From the NCBI GenBank assembly GCA_945860955.1, contig CAMATH010000056.1:1-49714 (forward strand): 49,714 bases of DNA, written 5' to 3'. Each line of letters starts with the position of its first letter. The stretch's first letter is position 1. The notes beneath the pieces were generated by a model that was not told the DNA's origin, did no database searches, and saw nothing but the letters and a program-made list of their open reading frames with translations. Positions 1-14,484 of this stretch are shown here, one piece after another. Both the position numbers and the translations under genes were made by a program. This DNA comes from Planctomicrobium piriforme. Its GTDB lineage: Bacteria; Planctomycetota; Planctomycetia; Planctomycetales; Planctomycetaceae.

Positions 1-3000
1 CGTGAACGGTGATCTCATACGCATCCTGATCCGGATTCTTGCCGCTCGCCAGAATCGAGCCATCTGCCAGCAGCGTTAGCGTCGCCCCCCCTGCGGACTT
101 CATCTCGGTCGGCTTTAGCAGCGTCCACTGGTTGGCCCGCTCGGCTTCCGTCAGCGGCAGCTCGGCGAGTGCCAGCGCCTGGTTGGATAACAACGCCTCG
201 TCGGTGGTCGCATTGGACACACACCGCGCGTAGTCGGCCACCGCCTCGCGCCAGTGCTGCAAGGCTACTTGCGCGTTCCCCCTGCGAGCGTACAGCCGCT
301 GGAGGTCGGCGGCGCTGGTGTCCGTGGGTTGCTCCGCGAGGGCTTCGATGGCGGTCGTTAAATCGGTGACCTGGGCCACTGCATTGGAATTCAGCCCGGC
401 GAGTTCGGCGCGAAGTTCAAGGAATCCGGGGTGACGCGGCTCTTGCGCGAGGCGTTCGTTGAGCAGGTCTGCGAGGGAGCGCAACGGCTCGTTGTAAGGA
501 TGAAGGGATTGCTCGTCTTTCATCCTTCCGCCTTCATCCTTCATCCTTCCGGCCGCTGCTTGCACCAGCCCGGCCGCTTCGACGGGCCGACTCTCGTGGA
601 CGAGAGCGGTCACCAGCCGCAAGAGATCCGAGGTGTTGAACCATTCCTGAGGCGCGTGCTCGCGAATGGAATTTAGTTCGTCGAACGATTTCGCCGTCTG
701 CCTCCAGTCCTGGCGGGATGAAAACTGTTTGACACGGTCAGCGGCCCAGGCTCCCTGGACGCGCGAATCGTTGGGCCGCTGACGAACGAGGGTTTCCAGG
801 GTGTCGTGCCAGCGACGTGTTTCCGAATGCGTGCGAACATAGGACGCGAAATCGACTTGAGAATCGAGCAATACGGTCAGTTGCCCCGCGGCCTGCTCGG
901 GCGGAATATCGTCCAGGGGTTGAGTCGTCCAGAGAATAGCCGGGGAGCCTGTCGCGAGCAGTTGCCGACCGTCCGGAGAAAACGCCACCGAATGGCGCTC
1001 GACGCCGATTTCCGGATCGAGGCGCATCACTTCCCGCCAGGTGGCCACGTTCCACAGGCGAACGGAACTCTCATAACTTCCCGAGGCCAAAGTCCTGCCA
1101 TCGGGCGAGAAAGCGACACTGGTGACGCCGTTGGTATGCCCGCGCAGTGTCTGCACGAGTTCCCCATTGACGGGATTCCAGACCTGGACGGTGCCGTCAT
1201 GGCTGACGAGCGCCAGGAGATCGCCGGTCGGGGAAAAGGCCACGTCATGAAAAATCTTCTGAATGAGGTCGCCGCGAAATGGATTTTGGAGGACGTGCAA
1301 CGTCTTCCAGGTGGCGGTGTCCCAGATTCTGGCCGTACCGTCACTGCTGCCGCTCGCCATCCGCGACCCATCACGCGAGAACGCGACCGCAGTGCAGTAG
1401 TTTTCGTGCCCCAGCAGATATCGGATGGCGCGCCGCGAACCGACGTCGTAGATTTTCAACGGGAATTGGCCCATTCTTCCTACCGTCAGTTCCTTGATCG
1501 CCCCAAAACCTGCTGCCAGAAATCTGCCGTCGGGCGAAAAACTCGACGTGCTGACGACGCCGTTGCCCGCCGTCGTTTCAAAACCGGGAAGATCGGTCGT
1601 CCCGGGCAGAACGGCTAGACGCTCGCCCCGTTCGATATCCCACAGCTCGATGTACGATACGTTTGGCTTCCCCCCGAAGCCCACGGCCAGCAACCGATTG
1701 TCTGGCGAAAAGGCGATCCCTTCGGGGTACACCCCGGCCTCGACTGTGACCGGCAGATCGCGAACGGGCTGGCCTGTCTCGGCATCGCGCAGGCGAATGC
1801 GTCCTTGCTGCAGATCGGCGGTGGCGATCATCAATCCATCGGGCGAGAATCTCGCGCGCCGGCCGGCGACGCCGTCCAATGTCCGGTGGACTGATGCGAC
1901 CTTCAGACCGAGGTCCCACAGGCGCGTCGTTCGATCGCGGCTGGCACTGATCACCTGGTTGCCTGCGGCCGCAAAAGTGATGTGGGAGACCTCGTCGCGA
2001 TGCCCGATCAGGGGCATTGGCTCCTGCGGAGCTGCTCCCGCTGTGGCCAGGGCTTTCCAATCGGGCCAGATCTTGATCGATCCGTCGACGCACGCTGTGG
2101 CCACAGAGGTCCCCCGTGGGTCGAAGGCGAAAGCGGACACCGAGGACGCTTGCTCAAACGTCGTCTTCTTGACGCCGCGGCCGCTCGAGATTGTGAACGC
2201 GCTGACGGTGCCGGTATGCATCTGGCTGACGAACAGGGATTGGCCATCCGGGCAGATCGCCGCCGTTCGCGGGCTCCCCATGTCGGCGCTCTGCTTATCC
2301 ATGAGTACGGTGATCTGTGCCGCCGCATGGTCCAGCCGGAATACAGAGCACCAGCCTGGTCCTGGCACGGCGACGGTCAAGCCATCGGCCGAAACCGAGA
2401 GCGTACCGGCTTCCGACAGTTTGGAATCCTGGGTGGCGATCATCGTGCCGGTCGTGGTGTTCCACCAGGCAATCTTGGAATCCAAGGTGACCAGCAACTG
2501 ACCATCCGGAGAAAAGATAACCCCAAACAGCGCTGCGGCCGGGATGGGCGGCCTGACATCCGTGCCAGTGACAACGTCGACCAGATGAACCAGTTTTGCT
2601 TTCGCGTCGGCCAAGGCGATGAGCCGACCGTCTCGCGACAGTGCCATCGCGCTCAAGTTTCTTCCCTGTTTGAGTTCCAGGGGCGGGCGGTTTTCGCGCT
2701 GAGTCGTCGTGTCCCAGCGATGGAGCAGGCCGTCTTCGTCGATGGTGACGAGTTCGCCCTCTGTGGTGAGAGTGGTGTCCGAGACCGGCTGTTCCCCCGT
2801 CGCGAAAATCGTCCCCCGGCTGTCGACCAGCCGCTTGAGATAATGCCACTCGAACCCGCGCAGATCGTCGTCGCTGGGACTTGCCAAGCCTGTCGCAGGC
2901 TCGTGGTCGGCCAGCCGATCAAGAACCTGACGGGCGTTGGCGTGTGAATCGCCAATCAGCCGGTCGGCAAGCTGGATGTCGGTTGCGTAACGAAACTCAC

Positions 3001-4789
3001 GACTCCGTTTTTCCGCGCGTTGCGCCGCGGCTTCCGCGGCTTCCGCCGTCGCCCGTTCGTGTTCGGCCTGCTCGGCGTTTTGTCGTGCTTCTTCGGCTCG
3101 GGCAGCGGCGATCTCCGCCTGCCGGCCCGCTTCGTGGCGCGCGAAGAGCGCGAACACACAGGCAACGGCGGCGATACCGGCGACCACGGCGACGCCGGCG
3201 ACCAGTTTGCGCAGGTTGCGCGCCGCCCGCTGCTGCTGCTCCAGGCGCAGTTCTTGCGCCTCAGCCAATTGCTGAGCCTGCTGCAGTTCGCGCTGCTGCG
3301 CCGCTTCGCGCGCCTGTTCCTCGGCGACGCTGGCCCGCTGGCTCGCTTCGAGAAACCCCATCGCCGTCGAAAATCCCGGGCGGTAGCGTTCTGCCCAGGG
3401 GGCGTTGGGGCGTTTGGTTTCGCGCCAGGCCAGAGCGATGCCCAGTTCGGGGTCGCGATACAAGCCCGCCTTTCCCTGTTCGTGCAGATCGGCGCTTTCC
3501 GACAGGCGATGGTAGATGCCGGCCGCCTGCGTTTCCTCTTCGACCCATTGCCGCAGCCGGGTCCAGACACGCATCAGGCTTTCATGCGAAATATCGATGA
3601 TCGTCTGTTCGGTCAGTTCGACCTCGGGCGAGGGCATTAAGAACGTGACGCCGCTCTGCCGGTAGGCGTCGATGATCGGCGTCAGTTCCTCGGCCGGCAC
3701 GTCGAGAATCTGGCACAAGCGTCCCAGTCGCTGGGGACGCCGAATCCCCCGGTTGTTTGACTCTTCAACCGTCAGCGCCTGAAAGATCCCCTGGCACAAT
3801 TCGCGCTCTCGGTCGCTGGCGAGCGAGTCGTAGATTTCGTCGGCATGCAGCGACAGCGCCTGCGACATCTTGCCGACGCGCTGGTAGTCGTCGAGATCAA
3901 GCGCAGAAAAAGGGGTCAGGTCTAATTGATGCGCAGCACCCTCCGGGCCGTTCCGGTCAATTAGACCTGACCCCTTTTTCTCGGCGTCGCCACGGCCGGC
4001 CCAGACGTTCCAGGTGCGCATCAACGCGTGCTGCAGACAGGGGAGCTGGTCGGCCTGCTGGCCCAGGTCGTTCAGCAGCCTTTGCAGCAGCCGGGGGGCG
4101 ATCTTTCCGCCAGCCACCTTGATCGGCCCCTCGATCACCCGCTTGTATTGCTCGCGCGTCAGCCGGGGAATGAGGAACTCCCCCCGGTTGACCATCTCGG
4201 CGAGTCCCTCGAACTGCCCGCATTCGCCGATGAAGTCGGAGCGCATCGTCAGCACGACGTAAATCGGCACTTCCTTCTGCGCGACCGCTTCCAGCAGCAG
4301 GCTCACGAACTCGTTGGCGGCTTCCTGCTGCCGCTGCCCGGCGTCCTGAAAGCGGAAGATCTCTTCGAACTGGTCGACGACCAGCAGAAAATTGGTGCCG
4401 TCCCCCAGGTCGGCCTGCTTGACCGCTTCGACCAGCCCGAAATGACTGCGGCTCAACGTCGCCAGCAGATTTTCGCGGACATGCTCGGCCTCGCGATCGT
4501 AGAGATCCGCCTCGAGCAGCGCATCGGTCAACAGCGCCAGCGGATTCCCCCCGGGATGCGTGACGGCAATCTCCCACGCCGCCCCGGCGTCAAGCATGCG
4601 GCCACCGAGCAGTTCGGAGAGCAGCCCGCAGCGAACCAGCGACGACTTGCCGCTCCCCGAGGTGCCGACGACGGCGACAAACCGGTTCGTGCCGAGACGC
4701 TGCAGCAGTTCGAGAGTCTGTTCTTCACGCCCGAAGAAGAGGTAGTCTTCTTCCTGGGTGAAGGGACGGAGACCGGGGAAGGGGTTCAT
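1..4789 (-). CDS. nSTAND1 NTPase with TM segment, coiled coil and WD40 repeats (partial, runs off left edge)
   Basis: One open frame runs from the ATG at 4787-4789 to the window edge without a stop (at least 1596 codons), so the C-terminus is missing. The N-terminus MNPFPGLRPF with FFGRE is the nSTAND1 signature. Walker A GTSGSGKSS lies near residues 42-50 and Walker B FLLVVDQFEE near 132-141. After the helical ATPase module (QLPCLQHALMRTW) come an EAQ-rich coiled coil, one TM helix near 518-540 (VAGVAVVAGIAAVACVFALF), an A/E-rich linker with DLRGFEWHYL, WD40 repeats from about 630 to 1330, and a TPR-like tail. STAND NTPases act as nucleotide-controlled oligomerising switches; ligand and output are unknown here. 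Two dispersed elements sit in frame, at about residues 270-295 and 1413-1424. No Shine-Dalgarno is visible; a repeat abuts the start. It is the last visible gene of the signalling cluster. Confidence 0.9.
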   Translation of the reverse strand, partial: MNPFPGLRPFTQEEDYLFFGREEQTLELLQRLGTNRFVAVVGTSGSGKSSLVRCGLLSELLGGRMLDAGAAWEIAVTHPGGNPLALLTDALLEADLYDREAEHVRENLLATLSRSHFGLVEAVKQADLGDGTNFLLVVDQFEEIFRFQDAGQRQQEAANEFVSLLLEAVAQKEVPIYVVLTMRSDFIGECGQFEGLAEMVNRGEFLIPRLTREQYKRVIEGPIKVAGGKIAPRLLQRLLNDLGQQADQLPCLQHALMRTWNVWAGRGDAEKKGSGLIDRNGPEGAAHQLDLTPFSALDLDDYQRVGKMSQALSLHADEIYDSLASDRERELCQGIFQALTVEESNNRGIRRPQRLGRLCQILDVPAEELTPIIDAYRQSGVTFLMPSPEVELTEQTIIDISHESLMRVWTRLRQWVEEETQAAGIYHRLSESADLHEQGKAGLYRDPELGIALAWRETKRPNAPWAERYRPGFSTAMGFLEASQRASVAEEQAREAAQQRELQQAQQLAEAQELRLEQQQRAARNLRKLVAGVAVVAGIAAVACVFALFARHEAGRQAEIAAARAEEARQNAEQAEHERATAEAAEAAAQRAEKRSREFRYATDIQLADRLIGDSHANARQVLDRLADHEPATGLASPSDDDLRGFEWHYLKRLVDSRGTIFATGEQPVSDTTLTTEGELVTIDEDGLLHRWDTTTQRENRPPLELKQGRNLSAMALSRDGRLIALADAKAKLVHLVDVVTGTDVRPPIPAAALFGVIFSPDGQLLVTLDSKIAWWNTTTGTMIATQDSKLSEAGTLSVSADGLTVAVPGPGWCSVFRLDHAAAQITVLMDKQSADMGSPRTAAICPDGQSLFVSQMHTGTVSAFTISSGRGVKKTTFEQASSVSAFAFDPRGTSVATACVDGSIKIWPDWKALATAGAAPQEPMPLIGHRDEVSHITFAAAGNQVISASRDRTTRLWDLGLKVASVHRTLDGVAGRRARFSPDGLMIATADLQQGRIRLRDAETGQPVRDLPVTVEAGVYPEGIAFSPDNRLLAVGFGGKPNVSYIELWDIERGERLAVLPGTTDLPGFETTAGNGVVSTSSFSPDGRFLAAGFGAIKELTVGRMGQFPLKIYDVGSRRAIRYLLGHENYCTAVAFSRDGSRMASGSSDGTARIWDTATWKTLHVLQNPFRGDLIQKIFHDVAFSPTGDLLALVSHDGTVQVWNPVNGELVQTLRGHTNGVTSVAFSPDGRTLASGSYESSVRLWNVATWREVMRLDPEIGVERHSVAFSPDGRQLLATGSPAILWTTQPLDDIPPEQAAGQLTVLLDSQVDFASYVRTHSETRRWHDTLETLVRQRPNDSRVQGAWAADRVKQFSSRQDWRQTAKSFDELNSIREHAPQEWFNTSDLLRLVTALVHESRPVEAAGLVQAAAGRMKDEGGRMKDEQSLHPYNEPLRSLADLLNERLAQEPRHPGFLELRAELAGLNSNAVAQVTDLTTAIEALAEQPTDTSAADLQRLYARRGNAQVALQHWREAVADYARCVSNATTDEALLSNQALALAELPLTEAERANQWTLLKPTEMKSAGGATLTLLADGSILASGKNPDQDAYEITVH
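519..550. repeat. Low-complexity GGATGAAGG-type element inside coding sequence
   Basis: A purine-rich tract on the minus strand (GGAAGGATGAAGGATGAAGGC and following) encodes GRMKDEGGRMKDE in the nSTAND protein. Related tracts lie at 4793-4822 and 4871-4892 just upstream of the same gene, so the unit is a local dispersed repeat and not a conserved protein motif. Confidence 0.7.
3905..3981. repeat. Palindromic element inserted in frame in the nSTAND gene
   Basis: Perfect 25-bp inverted arms at 3905-3929 and 3957-3981 (core GGGGTCAGGTCTAATTGA) flank a 27-bp loop. On the minus strand the element reads through without a stop, adding about 25 residues (EKKGSGLID...LDLTPFSA) between GRGDA and LDLDDYQ, a variable loop after the ATPase helical module. 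It resembles REP/MITE-like palindromes mobilised by RAYT transposases; no transposase is in the window. Confidence 0.8.
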
Positions 4790-4792
4790 AGG

Positions 4793-4892
4793 GGAAGGAT
4801 GAAGGCGGAAGGATGAAAAGACGAAAGGACGGAAGTGCAAATATGGGGCGCATGTGGGGAATCATGTCTTCATCCTTCATCCTTCCGCCTTC
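4793..4892. repeat. Inverted pair of GAAGGCGGAAGGATGAA elements
   Basis: The 17-bp unit at 4801-4817 recurs in reverse complement at 4876-4892. The left copy lies directly upstream of the nSTAND start codon and occupies the place where a ribosome binding site would be. The same unit occurs inside the coding sequence near 519-550. Confidence 0.7.
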
Positions 4893-5157
4893 GCGCCAAC
4901 GGGGTGATTTGCCTTTGAATCTGCATTGAACCCGAGGCGAGAGTTCGAGGGACGGACGGTTTTGACAGGATTGACAAGATTTGCAGGATTAAAAACGGAC
5001 GAAAGGGGTGCACGATTTCGCAGGTCGCGACCATCCCTCTTCACCGTCGTTTCTTTAATCCTGTCAATCCTTTGAATCCTGTCCAAAATTTTCTTGAAAC
5101 CGTCACCCAACAAATCGATGACGATTTCGAATTTTTTTGTTCTCATCCGAGAGGTTT

Positions 5158-5161
<4 letters not shown>
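4877..5161 (-). CDS. Small ORF coupled to the TIR-kinase gene, mostly repeat-derived; doubtful
   Basis: A 94-codon frame starts at an ATG that overlaps the stop of the upstream kinase as ATGA (5158-5161), the arrangement of translational coupling. Only the first ~25 residues (MKTSRMRTKKFEIVIDLLG) look like ordinary protein. The rest (KKILDRIQRIDRIKET, NPANLVNPVKTV) is encoded by the inverted repeat at 4960-5090, and the end falls in the GGATGAAGG-type repeat. It may be the remnant of a small real gene disrupted by repeats, or chance coding. No function is proposed. Confidence 0.3.
4960..5090. repeat. Imperfect inverted repeat of GACAGGATTGACA type
   Basis: A tract at 4960-4999 containing GACAGGATTGACAAGATT pairs imperfectly with the reverse complement of 5047-5090 (containing TTTAATCCTGTCAATCC). 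The two arms of about 36-40 bp flank roughly 47 bp. The pattern is typical of dispersed intergenic repeats and makes up much of the small ORF 4877-5161. Confidence 0.65.
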
Positions 5162-7620
<2,459 letters not shown>

Positions 7621-7673
7621 GCGTATCGTTTCCTGTGAGAATGCTTCTCAGCTTGATGCTGTTCGTCCATCGG

Positions 7674-11853
<4,180 letters not shown>

Positions 11854-11861
<8 letters not shown>

Positions 11862-11898
11862 GGACTGGTCCAGTCCCTTCAATTCCGGTTCGCGCCAT
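11854..11898 (-). CDS. Possible 14-residue leader ORF overlapping the WD40-kinase start
   Basis: ATG 11898 is preceded by a perfect GGAGGG (11904-11909) at 5-nt spacing and encodes MARTGIEGTGPVHV before a TGA at 11854-11856. That stop overlaps the kinase start region (ATGTCTGA), while the kinase ATG at 11861 has no good Shine-Dalgarno of its own. The leader could couple translation to the kinase. Alternatively, the Shine-Dalgarno serves an upstream kinase start. Confidence 0.35.
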
Positions 11899-11986
11899 GA
11901 ATTCCCTCCAAATGACAGTGCGAAATCCACGCAAAAATCCCATCAAGATTTTTCAAATTTTCCTGGGACCGCCCCGAAACGACTCG

Positions 11987-12547
11987 TCAATCGCCGCTTT
12001 TTAGCCGTGAATGCAGCCAGGCCCGGGCGAATCTCCAGTACCGTTCAGCCGTTGCGGTCGAAATGCCGGTGGCATGGGCAGCCTCGGGAATCGACAGCCC
12101 GGCGAAGTACCGCAGCTTCACCAATTTCGCCTGGTCGGGCCAGTTCTGCTCAAATTCGGTCAACGCATCGTCGAGCGCCAGGAGATCAACAGGACGACTG
12201 GCGGACGGATCGGGAATCAATTCGAGGTCGATGTCCTCGATAACCCCGGCGCGCTTCTGACTGTTCTTTCGTCGGAAATGCTCAATCAAGATCCTGCGCA
12301 TCGCTTCCGCCGCAGCGGCGAAAAAGTGTCCACGACTATTCCATTCCCGCGGCTGGTCCGTATCGACCAGACGGACGTACACCTCGTGAACCAGAACGGT
12401 CGGCTGGAGTGTCTGCCCCGGTTTCTCGCGGGACAGTTTGGCCGCCGCCAGTTTGCGCAGTTCATCATAGACCAGCGGCAACAGCTTCTCGGCAGCGGAC
12501 GGATCGCCGGATTCGATCTGCGTCAGGATATGGGTGACGTCGTTCAT
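11987..12547 (-). CDS. ECF-type RNA polymerase sigma factor, planctomycete kinase-associated class
   Basis: The ATG at 12547 (MNDVTHILTQIESGD) is preferred over the TTG at 12574, giving 186 residues. Region 2 is in the first half (LVYDELRKLAAAKLSRE, TVLVHEVYVRLVD, HFFAAAAEAMRRILIEH), and region 4 with its helix-turn-helix is at the end (LVKLRYFAGLSIPEAAHATG then ATAERYWRFARAWL). This matches Sigma70_ECF (PF07638), the group that planctomycetes encode beside Ser/Thr kinases. No anti-sigma factor gene is adjacent; the kinases immediately downstream may take that regulatory role. It is the first gene of the signalling cluster. Confidence 0.92.
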   Translation of the reverse strand: MNDVTHILTQIESGDPSAAEKLLPLVYDELRKLAAAKLSREKPGQTLQPTVLVHEVYVRLVDTDQPREWNSRGHFFAAAAEAMRRILIEHFRRKNSQKRAGVIEDIDLELIPDPSASRPVDLLALDDALTEFEQNWPDQAKLVKLRYFAGLSIPEAAHATGISTATAERYWRFARAWLHSRLKSGD

Positions 12548-12676
12548 GGACCGATGATTGTAAGTCCTGTCCAAAGCGACTTAAACCACCGGACGAGGCG
12601 GAAATTCGGATTGGTTTGAGAATCGAACAGTCCCTTCCAGATGGTCGTTCGCAATCTCCCGGATCGTGTCGCCGGG

Positions 12677-14479
12677 CTAGGAATACAACCCCAACGAAGT
12701 CACCCATTGATCCATTGTCCGCCGACAGGCGTCCCGTTCAATAGGTAGCTCCAGCGCTCGGCCGCGGGCGTCGAGAATCAACCCGACCGTCCCGCCCCGT
12801 ACGGTTCGTTCGACCCGTTTTCGCGGGCCATTTCCCAAATCAAATCCGCCTCGTGGTGTGACAGTGACTTGGGCGGTCTGATTGGCAGACAGCGGTAGCC
12901 GCTTCAGCTCGCCCACACGCATCACCCCCGACTCCGTCAGCTCGGCGCCGGAGATCTGATAGCCGAAACAGTCGCGTCCTGGTTTCCCCGTGCCTGCCGC
13001 CGCCACGCAGGTTCCCAGATAAATCAGACAGTCTCGCTCGAAGACGGCCAGTGCCGCCTCCGGGTGAACCTCGGCCAATACCCCCAGGTGCGGCATCATG
13101 AAGATGCTGTCTTTGGCCAGGGTCGTGAAGCCGCGCGGCTCGAACGCGTCAACCAGCATCGCCGCCGTCTGTTCCATGCGCGGCGCGTGCGACAGCACCC
13201 CGCCCGACGCGACCAACAGATCGAGCCGCATATCATCGACAATCGTGCGCGGTCCCGCCTGTTGACGAAACATGTCGCCGATGCCGCGCTGTTGTTGGAT
13301 CCCTTGCAGAGTCGTCGCGAATTCTTTGTGCTGCAGGTACGCCAGTCGCAACGCCTCGCGGGCGACCGCCTGTTCAAAGACCAGCGCCTCCAGCGTCTGC
13401 GGAATCGTGGTCGGGCGAATCATCTTGTTTTTCACCCGGTTCCGCAGTTCGCGTTCGTCCATTTCAAAATGGACCCACCGCAAGATCCGCGGGAGGGTCG
13501 CTTCCGCGCAGACATTGGAGATCGAATAACTCATGCCGAGGTTGGCGCTCACCGTGCGGTTGAATACGCCATCAAACACACTGAAGACGTCGGTAGTCGC
13601 TCCGCCGATATCGACCCCGACCACGTTGATTTTCTCTTTTTTCGCGATCGATTCGAGGATGTTCCCGACCGCTCCCGGTGTCGGCATGATCGGAGCGTCG
13701 GCCCATTCCATGAGTTTGCCGTACCCGGGGGCATGCGCCATCACATGCTCGAGAAACAAATCGTGGATCGCATCTCGCGCCGGCGCGAGATTCTCGCGTT
13801 CAAGCACGGGCCGCACGTTGTCGACGACCGAAAGTTCGACCTCCGTGCCAAACGTCTGGCGGATGATCGCCGCCACATCGCGATTTCCCGCGAAAATCAC
13901 CGGCATGCGGTATTCGCCTCCAAATCGAGGCTGTGGCCGTGCCGGGGCGATGCGTTCCGCGATCTGCACCACCTGCTTCACGTTGCCCCCATCGGTTCCG
14001 CCGGCGATCAGAATCATGTCGGGGCGGAGTTCGCGGATCTGCTGGATCTGCTCGTGAGGCTGCCGGCGATCGTTCGCCGCCAGCGTTTCCAGCACGATCG
14101 CCCCCGCCCCCAACGCGGCCCGTTTGGCGCTGGCGGCAGTCATTTCCTTGACCACCCCCGCGACCACCATCTGCAGTCCTCCGCCGGCACTCGATGTGGA
14201 GATGTAAATGTCGCAGCCCGCGCCGTCGCGCGCCGGGCGAATGATCTGCCCCTGCCCGTCGATCAGCGCTCTTCCCGCCAGCTCCTGCAATTCGGTCAAG
14301 GCATTCACGACGCCAATCGTGACGTCGGCCAGCGGTTCCTCCACGGTGGTTGGAGCTTCGCCCCGATGCGTCTGGCGATATTCCCCGTTGACCAGTTCGA
14401 TAAGAATCGCCTTGGTGGTCGTGCTTCCACAATCGGTCGCGACAATCACCCGGATCTGATCCAGGGGGGGGACAGGCAT
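12677..14479 (-). CDS. GlmL/MutL-like ATPase (glutamate mutase accessory protein family)
   Basis: The ATG at 14479 (MPVPPLDQIRVIV) begins the conserved region; the longer frame only adds sequence that overlaps the previous gene. The 600-residue protein has an actin-fold ATPase: phosphate-1 VATDCGSTTTKAILIE, a second phosphate motif VVGVDIGGATTDVFSV, and a glycine-rich LIAGGTDGGN. It matches the GlmL family (PF13941), assigned to reactivation of B12-dependent glutamate mutase. No mutase subunits are in the window, so the client is unknown. It starts 5 nt after the stop of the rRNA methyltransferase gene, so the two are probably co-transcribed. Confidence 0.85.
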   Translation of the reverse strand: MPVPPLDQIRVIVATDCGSTTTKAILIELVNGEYRQTHRGEAPTTVEEPLADVTIGVVNALTELQELAGRALIDGQGQIIRPARDGAGCDIYISTSSAGGGLQMVVAGVVKEMTAASAKRAALGAGAIVLETLAANDRRQPHEQIQQIRELRPDMILIAGGTDGGNVKQVVQIAERIAPARPQPRFGGEYRMPVIFAGNRDVAAIIRQTFGTEVELSVVDNVRPVLERENLAPARDAIHDLFLEHVMAHAPGYGKLMEWADAPIMPTPGAVGNILESIAKKEKINVVGVDIGGATTDVFSVFDGVFNRTVSANLGMSYSISNVCAEATLPRILRWVHFEMDERELRNRVKNKMIRPTTIPQTLEALVFEQAVAREALRLAYLQHKEFATTLQGIQQQRGIGDMFRQQAGPRTIVDDMRLDLLVASGGVLSHAPRMEQTAAMLVDAFEPRGFTTLAKDSIFMMPHLGVLAEVHPEAALAVFERDCLIYLGTCVAAAGTGKPGRDCFGYQISGAELTESGVMRVGELKRLPLSANQTAQVTVTPRGGFDLGNGPRKRVERTVRGGTVGLILDARGRALELPIERDACRRTMDQWVTSLGLYS

Positions 14480-14484
14480 GGCGG

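Noticed and set aside
1494-2947. Long plus-strand frames opposite the nSTAND WD40 region
   Set aside because: They are antisense shadows. The minus strand carries a continuous 1596-codon frame with WD40 periodicity and domain motifs.
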